IMG/VR virus record: IMGVR_UViG_3300028800_000137
Location: 1 to 49,804 of that record
Direction: 5' to 3' (one strand)
Source: a virus
Length of the DNA stretch: 49,804 nucleotides
Numbering within the stretch: position 1 is the stretch's first letter; every line of letters starts with the position of its first letter. Both the position numbers and the translations under genes were made by a program. Positions 17,001-24,783 of the stretch are shown piece after piece. Below the pieces are notes generated by a model that saw only the letters and a program-made list of their open reading frames with translations, was not told the DNA's origin and made no database searches.

Positions 17001-17353
17001 CAGATGCTCTCCGATACTGAAGCCGACCCGTACACGGTGTCGATCTCGGTTATGACGCTGAACGTCCGGGTCTCGTGATCAAACGTGCTGGAATATGAGA
17101 TGATGCTCGTTACACCGGGCGTTCCCAAGATCCGGATTCGAAGTGTCTCGTCACGGACATTCGCGGTGTACTTCCCCAGCACCTTCGTCTTCCAGTCGGT
17201 CCCATCGGTTACATCGAGAAACCATTCTCCAAACTGAAGTTGAAGCCGGGTCGACACGGCCTGAGCCACGGTGTCAGGTGTGTCGATGAGGAACGCCTGC
17301 TGAGACCCCCCAAACACATAGTCACCGTTGGCATCAAGCTTGCGGTATCTCAT
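17000..17353 (-). CDS. Baseplate gp46/gpW-like protein
   Basis: 117 residues, the usual size for the small baseplate protein between spike and wedge (Mu gp46, P2 gpW, T4 gp25 analogues). Marks include VAQAVSTRLQLQFGEWFLDV, DGTDW and ETLRIRILGTPGV, with a C-terminal beta pair. It overlaps the spike gene by four bases and the J gene by one. Expected to join wedge and sheath at the baseplate and to nucleate sheath assembly (family knowledge). Confidence 0.87.
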   Translation of the reverse strand: MRYRKLDANGDYVFGGSQQAFLIDTPDTVAQAVSTRLQLQFGEWFLDVTDGTDWKTKVLGKYTANVRDETLRIRILGTPGVTSIISYSSTFDHETRTFSVITEIDTVYGSASVSESI

Positions 17354-18012
17354 TGAACCGGCTGACCAGATGTTCCACTGGGGATCGGATGAACGTGATG
17401 GCGCAATGATACCGTGCCAGCCGTAACATCGCCATCACTCGTGATGTTCCCCGTGAAGTGCGCTGTCGGTGTGTTCACCACAATCTGAGTTGGCGCGGTG
17501 ATGGTGGCAGTGCCGGTTGTTACGTCGATGCTGACCTTCACCGACCCATCATTGCTTCTCAGTTCGGCGGCGGTGGGACTGACGTTGGTTAGCGTTCCTG
17601 CCGTCTGTTGAGAAAATGGCCCAACGATTGCGAACCCATCATTGATGTCGTGCATACGTTGATCAAGCGGCTGCTGCGCGTCACCAAGGGCAAACCAGGC
17701 GTCGATCGACCTCGATGCAAACACGATGAGACACTCATCGCCTTTTTTGACCGGAAACGTTGCGGTGTAGCCACCGCCGCGTGAAAAACAGATCGGAACA
17801 TCTGGCAACAGTGGAAGCGCTGCGAGGGACGAACTCCCGTCTGGGCGACTGATGCTTGCTTTCATCGCCGGTTGCACACTGGCAGTCATCTTCGTGAGAT
17901 CGACCGACTCGATGACCCCCGGAAGAGCCGTCCACATCTCGGCTTGTCGCCCATCAAGGGCGGCCAGCAGTGGCTCAAACGGGTTGCGGGTAAAGCGTTC
18001 GCGGTTATCCAT
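17350..18012 (-). CDS. Baseplate spike (gpV/Gp138-like)
   Basis: 220 residues. Residues ~25-120 match the Gp138/gpV oligonucleotide-binding-fold domain: LPGVIESVDLTKMTASVQPA, then PLLPDVPICFSRGGGYT and VKKGDECLIVFASRSIDAW. The C-terminus is a narrow beta-spike (TATITAPTQIVVN, TAHFTGNITSDGDV). It ends in an HHVHP motif, of the His-x-His type that binds the iron ion at the spike tip in this family. The protein pierces the outer membrane when the tail contracts. It follows the hub gene directly. Confidence 0.88.
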   Translation of the reverse strand: MDNRERFTRNPFEPLLAALDGRQAEMWTALPGVIESVDLTKMTASVQPAMKASISRPDGSSSLAALPLLPDVPICFSRGGGYTATFPVKKGDECLIVFASRSIDAWFALGDAQQPLDQRMHDINDGFAIVGPFSQQTAGTLTNVSPTAAELRSNDGSVKVSIDVTTGTATITAPTQIVVNTPTAHFTGNITSDGDVTAGTVSLRHHVHPIPSGTSGQPVQ

Positions 18013-18960
18013 TTACGGCAGCACCGTGGTGTTGAGGACGCTTCTTCCGATCGGAAGAACGGTCGAGTCAACCGCGACGGTGATCATCCGCGTTTCCCAG
18101 GCGTTCCCCCGGGTATTGCCAACGTGATCGACGCTCAGGACCTTGTAGTAACCGTCCGCGTTCAGGCTGATCGGCAGATCGGTCGCGGTGTAGTTCAGCC
18201 CGATCGGATTGTTGGTGTTCAGATACTGAACGATGTCCGCGTTGTTGATCTTCAGTAGGGTGCCTGGCCCAACACTGGGATTGAGCAGGCACACCACCAT
18301 GATGCCGTCCTGCGTTTGTTCGGGTAGTCCAATCATCCCGGTCGTGGCATTCATCACCACCGCCTCGCCGGGGAGATACGCGCTTTCCGCGAGCATGTTC
18401 AGCTTACCGTCGTTTATTCCCCACGTCATCTTGTTTGACGCGGCGAGATCTCTCATCGTGCTGCGCGTCATCCCAAACAACGCGCGTCCGCGTGGACTCT
18501 TAAACTGCCCCAATCCCTCCGGGGTGGCGGGTAGTTCAACCGCACCAACTGAGTTGAACGTCCGCGCGCAAGCCCCGAGAAGATCAGCCTGAGTGTAACC
18601 GGCGGCCAGTGTCTGGTTCACCACCGCCCAGTTGTAGGCGATGTCAGCGTCCGCCGCAAAGATGTCCAGGTAGGTGTCGGTCGCGTTCTCTCGGCCGCGC
18701 CGCAACTGCTTGATGTTGCCGGTGAAGATCGTCCCGTAGTTTCCCTCATAACCAGCCTTGATCACAACCTGCGTGAACTCTTTTTGAATGAGATGTTGCG
18801 TCTGGTCCGACAGATTATGAACACGTAGCACAAGCGTGTTCGGTGTTTCGATCACCCAGTGGTTGACCTCAAACTGACAGTGCAGATTCGCCAAATCGAG
18901 ACCGTTTCCGGCCGCGTTCGCGACGATCAGCGACATCTTTCTGAGGTATTGCGCGGTCAT
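18013..18960 (-). CDS. Baseplate hub protein (Mu gp44/T4 gp27-like)
   Basis: 315 residues from ATG 18960, which overlaps the stop of the plug gene (ATGA). The open frame extends 66 codons further upstream, but that Arg-rich stretch lies over the plug gene and looks non-coding. The N-terminus MTAQYLRKMSLIVAN, then IFTGNIKQLRRGRENATDTY and DIFAADADIAYN, are typical of the Mu gp44-like hub family that caps the tail tube and holds the spike. Position between plug and spike fits the Pam3-type baseplate order. Family call is by motif and order. Confidence 0.8.
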   Translation of the reverse strand: MTAQYLRKMSLIVANAAGNGLDLANLHCQFEVNHWVIETPNTLVLRVHNLSDQTQHLIQKEFTQVVIKAGYEGNYGTIFTGNIKQLRRGRENATDTYLDIFAADADIAYNWAVVNQTLAAGYTQADLLGACARTFNSVGAVELPATPEGLGQFKSPRGRALFGMTRSTMRDLAASNKMTWGINDGKLNMLAESAYLPGEAVVMNATTGMIGLPEQTQDGIMVVCLLNPSVGPGTLLKINNADIVQYLNTNNPIGLNYTATDLPISLNADGYYKVLSVDHVGNTRGNAWETRMITVAVDSTVLPIGRSVLNTTVLP

Positions 18961-19277
18961 TCGGTTGCGAAGTAAAGGTGACTGGTTGACCCGAGGTTGT
19001 CGAATGTCGGCGGTGCGAACTGATCCCCATCGGTGGTAACGAGCAACTTCCCGCCGAGGTTCAGGTAACCATATTGTCCAAGAAGATCCGCCCCGGTCAC
19101 GAGTGGGATGCCGGCGACGATCGGATTGTTGGCGGAGTCCGCGATGTCGAGAACCCACCCGCCATTCCCATCTGGTGTCTGCCGGAAGATGAGCGTCATC
19201 GTGTACACGACCCCGGCCAGGGGGATGCTAAACGTCTGTGGCGATGCCGTGAGCGGTATTTCGAAGAATGACGGCAT
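18957..19277 (-). CDS. Baseplate plug protein (Pam3 gp18-like)
   Basis: 106 residues from an ATG at 19277 that shares a base with the preceding stop (TGATG); a GTG one codon earlier is possible. The pattern FEIPLTASPQTFSIPLAGV, TMTLIFRQ, GGWVLDIADSANNPIVAGIP and LYFATE is characteristic of the small beta-barrel plug proteins described in cyanophage Pam3-type baseplates. It is expected to sit in the tube lumen or at the hub and seal it before contraction. Confidence 0.82.
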   Translation of the reverse strand: MPSFFEIPLTASPQTFSIPLAGVVYTMTLIFRQTPDGNGGWVLDIADSANNPIVAGIPLVTGADLLGQYGYLNLGGKLLVTTDGDQFAPPTFDNLGSTSHLYFATE

Positions 19278-19891
19278 CACGGTCCACCGAATATTTGGTT
19301 AAGCAGTGAACTGTTCGACGGCTGCGGTGTCGGAACCGGCGAGTTCGCCCCCTGGTTGTTCACCGAAGAGGTGGACGATGGTTTTGCCTGGTTGGCCTGC
19401 GGCGGAACGGTCGCAGCCTGAGTCTCAACGATGAGTATCTGCTGAAACGTCGCGTTCACCATCAACGCATATTCACTGGTGGCATCGCTCGTAAGGCTCA
19501 GTTCCTCGACCAACATCGATGGATACAGCCGCTTGGGCGTGACGATCAACAACGGCTTGCGGGACGCCTGAAGCGTCAGCAGGTCGTTGTACACCAGCCT
19601 AACATACTGCTCAGACCCCAGCGCGAAGATCGTTGAGTTCGTCCAACCGAGCGTCATCGTCACGCTGGTGGGTTCTTTGAAGGCGTGGTCCGCGGTGCTC
19701 GCCCCATATTCAACGGGGTGCCGGGTGATCTCAAGTCGATCCGACGTGTGTTCCTCGAGCACGACGTTCGGAACGATCGGCCGCCCAGCACTCGGCACCA
19801 GGACGCGCGTGGCGTTGAACAGGATGCTCTCGAGAGTTGCGAGACCCGCCGCGATGCCGAACCCACCGACGAAGCCGAGCGCGCCACTCAT
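19277..19891 (-). CDS. Dit-like baseplate/tail initiator protein
   Basis: 204 residues. The central block (VVLEEHTSDRLEITRHPVEY, then STADHAFKEPTSVTMTLGW and RLVYNDLLTLQASRKPLLIV) matches the short Dit-like phage tail family that links tube and hub. The C-terminal ~60 residues are Pro, Gln, Asn and Ser rich (VPPQANQAKPSSTSSVNNQG) and probably flexible. The gene lies between tape measure and plug, as expected for a tail-initiator ring. Both ends overlap neighbouring genes by one to four bases. Confidence 0.8.
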   Translation of the reverse strand: MSGALGFVGGFGIAAGLATLESILFNATRVLVPSAGRPIVPNVVLEEHTSDRLEITRHPVEYGASTADHAFKEPTSVTMTLGWTNSTIFALGSEQYVRLVYNDLLTLQASRKPLLIVTPKRLYPSMLVEELSLTSDATSEYALMVNATFQQILIVETQAATVPPQANQAKPSSTSSVNNQGANSPVPTPQPSNSSLLNQIFGGP

Positions 19892-22137
19892 TGGATCGCG
19901 TTCTTCGTGTTGCGGACCAGATCACCGTTCGTTCGGTCAAGCATCCGCTTGATTTGAGCTCCGAACCCCTGATCAGCTCCGTTGATGTTGAAGTTGTTGG
20001 TCTGGTTGATGCTTGCGTTTCCGCCACCGCCTCCCTCGGCCCCCGGGATCAGAAGCGGTGACGGTCCCTGAACACCACCGTTCCCAACCATCGGTGAGGC
20101 GTTCAAACTCGCGACATTCTGAGATGGCCCACTTGGTTGCCCATTTAGACTGAAGATGTCATGCGCCATGCCAGCCCTCACGGGGCCCTGAGGGCCGGGG
20201 TTCGTCGGGGACCACCCGGCCGGACGTTCCGCCCCGAGAACCGCGTTTGAGGCCTGCTCAGGCGTCTGAGCGAGGGCGAGTTCCGTGCCAGCCTTCCCCT
20301 CAGTGTTGTGCAGTTCCCAATCGTAGAACGTAAGTTGCTCGCCGAGAGTACTCTGACGGATGTCCTTGTTGAAAAGACGCTTGAACGCCTCCTGACGATT
20401 CGGGTGCCACTGCCCGATCCCGTATGCCGCACCCCCATCGCCCTCCGCGTGAGGGTCCAACTTGCTCTCGGCCCAGAGGTTGGCTGCGATCCCGGCCGCC
20501 TGCGCAGCGGACCAACCCTTACTCTTGAAGAAGTCGATCACCTCCTTCATGATGTTGCTGCCGAACGCGGCCTTATCGCCGCCACCCATCCGCCAACCCA
20601 GTCGGGTCAAAAAGCCTGGCGCGTTGACACTGGGGTTGCGCGCGTGTTCGAGACTTCCGACCTTTTCGTCAGAAACCCCGCTCCACTGCGCCATCGACAG
20701 GTTGTTTTCGTCGTGGATCTCGCCGGGTCGCGCCGATCCCGCCGGGTTGTACCCTGGGTTTTGTTTCTTCTCGTCCTCATCGTCCGCGATCGAGTTGTTT
20801 GGCCACACGATCGCAGCGATGGCGAGAAGCGGAACCCCCAACGCTGATAGAAGCCCCGTGAGAAAAGTCGCGAGCCGCGCCAGCTTGGTCAATCCGCCGA
20901 ACACAGCGGTGTTCATCGCGAGCGCTGCCTGGCCCATCGATGTCACGATGCCGAGAACCCATCGTCCCGTTATGAGAGCGAAGAACGCGAGCGCGACGTT
21001 CTGCCAACCACCGATGGCCGTCGCAGCTTTGTTGAGATAGTCGATGATCTCAAGGATCGCAGCCTTCGCCTTCTCAATCGATGGTTCCCACTTCTCCCAG
21101 TCGATCAGGCTCTTTCCGCCCTCCTTCCAGGTCATGTAGTCATCGTAAAGAAGAATGAGCCCGGCCGCGAGTGACGCGATGATTCCGATTGGCGAGCGTA
21201 AGAAGGCGGTATTTAGCAACTTCCAGGCGATGATCACCTCACCCAAAAGTCTGATGAACTCCTGAGTCTGCGGGTTTGCCTGTTTATACGCATCATACAG
21301 TCTGTGAAGGATCTCAGCGAACCGACCGACGAACTGAGATACCCCCATGGCGACCCTCAAGAGCCCCGTAGCGGCGATCTCGACAGCGGACGTAATCAGG
21401 TCCGCGTTTCGCAGCAGGGTGTCCTTGAACGAGTTGAGGCTGTTCCCGAGCCCGCGCGACACCCGACTCGCAGCAGACTGATATAGCAGATCGATCGCGG
21501 TTCCAACAGCCCGTAGCCGCTGCTCGAAGAACGTCGCGTCCGCCGCTGCCTTTTGCTGGTCCAACCCCACCGCGCGGACCATCCCAGCATACTCTTCTGA
21601 GAAGCGTCCAGCATCGCGGATCATCGCCTGAAGCGTGATCTCATCGATTCCCAGCACCTGGGCATATCCGCGCGCCCGATAATACTGACCACCCTGGGTC
21701 AGCTCGGCGAACTTCTTACTGAGCTCGCCAGTCAACGCCACCGTGTCGCTCAACTTCGCCGGGTCGATCCCAAGTCCAACCAGGATGCCACCGGCGCCGG
21801 GTGACGAACGCATAAAAGCAGCGAGCCCCTCGAGAGAGGAGCGTGCGCTGCTGGCCGAGCCGCCCATCTGACTGATGGCGTAGGTGAACTGATTGATACC
21901 CTGAACCGATGATCCGAGCCGCTGGCTGGCCCAGTAAAGATCCTCGGTTTGCTTCGCGATCCGTGATACCGCCGCCACCACCGCGAGAGCCGCCCCCTCG
22001 ATGGCGACCCCGAGCGCGACGATTGACTTCCCCATCGACTCGACGGAGTCTTTTGCCCTCTTTTCCGCCGCGTCGTCAGTCTTCCATTTAAGACTGACGA
22101 GGAACTCCTTGATGGTATCAGCGTTAGTGCCCGACAT
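19888..22137 (-). CDS. Tape measure protein with C-terminal tail lysozyme domain
   Basis: 749 residues. The N-terminal half is helical and Ala-rich, with hydrophobic stretches such as IVALGVAIEGAALAVVAAVS (~35-55), typical of tape measures. Residues ~530-635 carry a phage tail lysozyme domain: FKSKGWSAAQAAGIAANLWA, AESKLDP with a probable catalytic Glu, then GGAAYGIGQWHPNRQ and EQLTFYDWEL. The last ~100 residues are Gly/Asn rich (INQTNNFNING). At about 1.5 angstrom per residue the helical ruler gives a tail up to about 80-110 nm. The gene starts inside the -1 frame extension of the upstream chaperone gene, as in lambda-like tails. It would degrade peptidoglycan during DNA entry. Confidence 0.9.
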   Translation of the reverse strand: MSGTNADTIKEFLVSLKWKTDDAAEKRAKDSVESMGKSIVALGVAIEGAALAVVAAVSRIAKQTEDLYWASQRLGSSVQGINQFTYAISQMGGSASSARSSLEGLAAFMRSSPGAGGILVGLGIDPAKLSDTVALTGELSKKFAELTQGGQYYRARGYAQVLGIDEITLQAMIRDAGRFSEEYAGMVRAVGLDQQKAAADATFFEQRLRAVGTAIDLLYQSAASRVSRGLGNSLNSFKDTLLRNADLITSAVEIAATGLLRVAMGVSQFVGRFAEILHRLYDAYKQANPQTQEFIRLLGEVIIAWKLLNTAFLRSPIGIIASLAAGLILLYDDYMTWKEGGKSLIDWEKWEPSIEKAKAAILEIIDYLNKAATAIGGWQNVALAFFALITGRWVLGIVTSMGQAALAMNTAVFGGLTKLARLATFLTGLLSALGVPLLAIAAIVWPNNSIADDEDEKKQNPGYNPAGSARPGEIHDENNLSMAQWSGVSDEKVGSLEHARNPSVNAPGFLTRLGWRMGGGDKAAFGSNIMKEVIDFFKSKGWSAAQAAGIAANLWAESKLDPHAEGDGGAAYGIGQWHPNRQEAFKRLFNKDIRQSTLGEQLTFYDWELHNTEGKAGTELALAQTPEQASNAVLGAERPAGWSPTNPGPQGPVRAGMAHDIFSLNGQPSGPSQNVASLNASPMVGNGGVQGPSPLLIPGAEGGGGGNASINQTNNFNINGADQGFGAQIKRMLDRTNGDLVRNTKNAIQ

Positions 22138-22734
22138 TCCTTGGCCTCTTCACCCGATACTCGTTCTCATCAGCGACGGCCACGGCATCGTTCAGCTCGG
22201 CAAGATCCTCGAGCGTCAGCGTCCCATCGATCAGTGACTCATACCGGATCAGTCCACGGAAAACCAACCGCATGTAGTAGTCTTTTCCATCGGGCAGCGC
22301 TACGAGCTCGATGTCCCCACCGCTCCAACTGCGGTCGAATCGGAGCGGCTGTCTGCCAAAAAACCACCGATGTTCTCCTGCACCGCCGCGACGATGATCT
22401 GAATCATCTCACGCAGGTCGATGTCATCGAACTGTGGCATATTCGCGCGCTCATTCCACAGCACGGTGGTGGAACCACCTTCCTGAACCCGGCGCGTCAC
22501 CTTGTAGCACATCCGCGTGATGTAGAAAACGTCTTCGTCCCGCATCTCAGCGAGGGTTTCTACCATCGGTGCCAGTGCCTGCGCCATCGCATCCAGGGAG
22601 GACGTGTCAACGTCCTTCAGCGACGGTCCCAACTTCACGATCAGCGGGCCGAGCTTTCGCATCAGGTTGAACTGATCAATCGCGTTCAGCTTTCGGACAA
22701 GATACTCATGCCCGTTCACCGTGTATTCGGCCAT
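22124..22734 (-). CDS. Tail assembly chaperone, -1 frameshift (GT-type) product
   Basis: The first 126 codons are shared with the short product. At T TTT TTG (22363-22357) a slip back by one base gives a further 77 codons, ending at TAA 22126-22124, for 203 residues in all. The extension begins GRQPLRFDRSWSGGDIELVA and continues LPDGKDYYMRLVFRGLIRYE, then SLIDGTLTLEDLAELNDAVA. It reads as real protein and has no good start codon of its own before residue Met29 of the extension. It overlaps the first 14 bases of the tape measure gene. Gene order, heptamer, frame and overlap all match the lambda G/GT arrangement. The alternative is a separate small gene from the internal ATG. Confidence 0.78.
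22300..22734 (-). CDS. Tail assembly chaperone, short (G-type) product
   Basis: 144 residues, directly after the tube gene and before the tape measure, the standard chaperone position. Visible features are VNGHEYLVRKLNAIDQFNLM near the N-terminus, a helical middle with EMRDEDVFYITRMCYKVTRR, and a tail end IVAAVQENIGGFLADSRSDS. The protein is expected to coat the tape measure during tail assembly and to be absent from virions. The last 19 codons (from Leu126) lie after a slippery heptamer and differ from the frameshift product. Confidence 0.85.
   Translation of the reverse strand: MAEYTVNGHEYLVRKLNAIDQFNLMRKLGPLIVKLGPSLKDVDTSSLDAMAQALAPMVETLAEMRDEDVFYITRMCYKVTRRVQEGGSTTVLWNERANMPQFDDIDLREMIQIIVAAVQENIGGFLADSRSDSTAVGAVGTSSS
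22357..22363 (-). promoter_or_regulatory. Slippery heptamer T TTT TTG for -1 frameshifting
   Basis: On the coding strand GGT TTT TTG GCA places TTTTTTG in the exact X XXY YYZ phase with the zero frame. The zero frame ends 18 codons later and the -1 frame stays open for 77 codons. This is one of the canonical heptamers used by tail chaperone genes. Confidence 0.8.
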
Positions 22735-22756
22735 CTAACATCCCCGGTTGTCAGTA

Positions 22757-23200
22757 TCAGCTGTTGTCGCCAAGCAGTGAGAAGATGCGGATCGCGTTGA
22801 ACACCCACTCCATTGCCGGACCCTCCTTGGCGTAGGTGTTCGGCGGTTGCTTCCGGAACGCGCACTGAAGCGCCGTCGTCACGTCGCCGGAGACCGGGTT
22901 GCTGATCACGATGGTATTCAGTCCGTGAAGAGCCGAGCTGGCGGTCTGCAGGTTATACATAACGGAAAGCTGGTGATTGGTCGGGCTGGTCTTCAGATAC
23001 CGCAGCGTGACAGTGCCAGACTGTCCCGCGTGAAGGTTGTGCTGACCGTTTCCATCAGCGCCGATCACCATCGTATCCTTGTCATCGGCAAATTCGATGG
23101 TGATACCTTCTTCAGCCACCGACGCCCCGGTGCCAAGTGAAAAGGTTCCCCCTGGCCCGGTGATCGAAGCGTTGACGTCCAGAAATGAGTAAGTCGTCAT
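22757..23200 (-). CDS. Tail tube protein (DUF3277)
   Basis: 147 residues of the DUF3277 family, which forms the inner tube of myoviruses of this type. Visible marks are TTYSFLDVNASITGPGGTFS, VAEEGITIEFADDKDTMVIG, and HNLHAGQSGTVTLRYLKTS. The C-terminal CAFRKQPPNTYAKEGPAMEW block is very typical. It follows the sheath by 11 bases, the usual sheath, tube, chaperone, tape order. Confidence 0.92.
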   Translation of the reverse strand: MTTYSFLDVNASITGPGGTFSLGTGASVAEEGITIEFADDKDTMVIGADGNGQHNLHAGQSGTVTLRYLKTSPTNHQLSVMYNLQTASSALHGLNTIVISNPVSGDVTTALQCAFRKQPPNTYAKEGPAMEWVFNAIRIFSLLGDNS

Positions 23201-23211
23201 CGGTCCCTACC

Positions 23212-24714
23212 TTAACGGTTGACGTTGATCTGGACGTTCGCAAAGTGAACCGCCCCGGCCAGCTTGATCGCGCACTGGATCGTCGGCGCGACGCGCGTGG
23301 ACCGGATGGCCTCAGACTGAGTGGACACCGATGGGGCATATACGTAGTAGCCCTTCGGAAGGAAGTCGCCCATGCTCAGCTGTCCGAACCCCGGTGCGTT
23401 CCACTGACCCGGCGCGACGAGACCGTTGTTCACCGCGTCCGCGAGTGAGTTCTCGATCACCGTGGTGATCAGGTGAACGCCCGGATCGGTCTGGGGCACC
23501 TTCGTCGGGCTCGTGTAGAGCAGATTCCACACTGCGTTCTGAACATCGTCCTGCAGCCAGTCGGTTCCGTGAACCTCATCGAAGAAGTAACCGTTCGCCA
23601 TTACCCCTTCCTGAATGATCGCGGTGCCGTTCCGGTAGTTGACGAAGACGTTGCAGTTCTTGGCCTTGAGCGTCGCTGCCTGCGTCTCAGTGAGCGACTC
23701 CGCCGTAACGCCCGGTTCGGTCTTGAACTTGAGAGTGATGGTCGTGTTGTTCCCGGTGAAATCAACCGTGAACGCCCGGCCGAAGATGCTCGCCACCGCG
23801 TAGGGCGATGAGGTTGAGTACTGGCTGAACGTCCGCTTGTAGTTGAAACCCTTCAGCTGGCTGGCGAGGTCAGTCGTCTGCGTCGGATCGATCGTCGCCG
23901 GGTCCTGCGTGGTGATCCCGTAGATCATCGACGGGTTGAGCGCCTCGATGTAAGCGGCGACGGCCAGGTGCTGGTTCGTCGTCACGGACGTGTCCGCGAT
24001 CATAAGACCATACGATGTACCGATCGATGACGCGCCCGAGGTGAGCGTGGTGACCGCTGCCAGGGGGGACTCGGCGGCGATCCCGGCGACGGGCGCCGAG
24101 GACCCGGATGCCTGAGTAAGACCGAGGAGCGCGGAGATGTCGGTGCCGGTGCCGGTCGTGCTCGCGTAGCTGACCGAGCTGTTCGTGCCGGTCGTGGCAC
24201 TGGTGACGACGAACCGCGCGTTGGAGTCTGGCATCCACGCGACGGTCGCGCCGGTCAATGCTGTCTGAAGGATCGCCGCTGCACCGTTGAGGTTGGTGAT
24301 ACCGCTGAAGTTGAGCGACTGCGCGTTGCGCGTCACCCCGTCGATCACCATCCTGGTGGAGCCACTCGTGATCGCCTGAAGCGCCGCGAGCAACGTAGCC
24401 TGCTGCGCCGGGCTGAAGATCGCGCCGTTGATGAGACCGTTCGTCGCGGTCTCTGCCCAGCGGCCGATGTAGAGGATCGACGGCTGCGGCGACTGTGAAA
24501 AGAACAGCTGAGCCGCGAGATACTCCTGCATCGAGGACGAGAAGTCGGCCGAAACACCGGCCATGCTGGTGTACAGTCTGGACCGCGACGCGACATCGAT
24601 GACCGGCGACGAGCCGACGATCATCAGTGAACCGAAGTTGCGCTGCGCGGCAGCGACTGGAGTCAGATTGATCCCGACGTTGACAACGTCAGTAACCGAA
24701 AGGCCAGTTGACAT
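23212..24714 (-). CDS. Tail sheath protein (DUF3383)
   Basis: 500 residues, matching the DUF3383 sheath family in length and layout. Marks are the N-terminal VTDVVNVGINLTPVAAAQRN and FGSLMIVGSSPVID. Others are QEYLAAQLFFSQSPQPSILY, IGRWAETA and the C-terminal LPKGYYVYAPSVSTQSEAIR. An ATG at 24714 is preceded by GGAG about 11 bases away. The protein polymerises around the tube and drives DNA injection by contraction. A 7-kb cassette of secreted proteins separates it from the neck genes. Confidence 0.93.
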   Translation of the reverse strand: MSTGLSVTDVVNVGINLTPVAAAQRNFGSLMIVGSSPVIDVASRSRLYTSMAGVSADFSSSMQEYLAAQLFFSQSPQPSILYIGRWAETATNGLINGAIFSPAQQATLLAALQAITSGSTRMVIDGVTRNAQSLNFSGITNLNGAAAILQTALTGATVAWMPDSNARFVVTSATTGTNSSVSYASTTGTGTDISALLGLTQASGSSAPVAGIAAESPLAAVTTLTSGASSIGTSYGLMIADTSVTTNQHLAVAAYIEALNPSMIYGITTQDPATIDPTQTTDLASQLKGFNYKRTFSQYSTSSPYAVASIFGRAFTVDFTGNNTTITLKFKTEPGVTAESLTETQAATLKAKNCNVFVNYRNGTAIIQEGVMANGYFFDEVHGTDWLQDDVQNAVWNLLYTSPTKVPQTDPGVHLITTVIENSLADAVNNGLVAPGQWNAPGFGQLSMGDFLPKGYYVYAPSVSTQSEAIRSTRVAPTIQCAIKLAGAVHFANVQINVNR

Positions 24715-24747
24715 GGGCCAGCGTCTCCATGGGAGTTAAGGGTGTAA

Positions 24748-24767
24748 TATCACCGTTCTTGGTGATA
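24748..24767. promoter_or_regulatory. Hairpin in the sheath gene leader
   Basis: TATCACC and GGTGATA form a perfect 7-bp stem with a 6-base loop, in the 69-bp gap between the sheath gene and the upstream secreted gene. There is no T run on the minus strand. It may mark an RNA-processing or attenuation point that sets sheath mRNA level separately from the inserted cassette. Confidence 0.45.
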
Positions 24768-24783
24768 GGGAAACGTTATCTCG

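Noticed and set aside
18961-19158. A 66-codon N-terminal extension of the hub protein
   Set aside because: It overlaps the plug gene completely and is Arg-rich and out of character; the ATG at 18960 overlaps the plug stop as expected for the operon.
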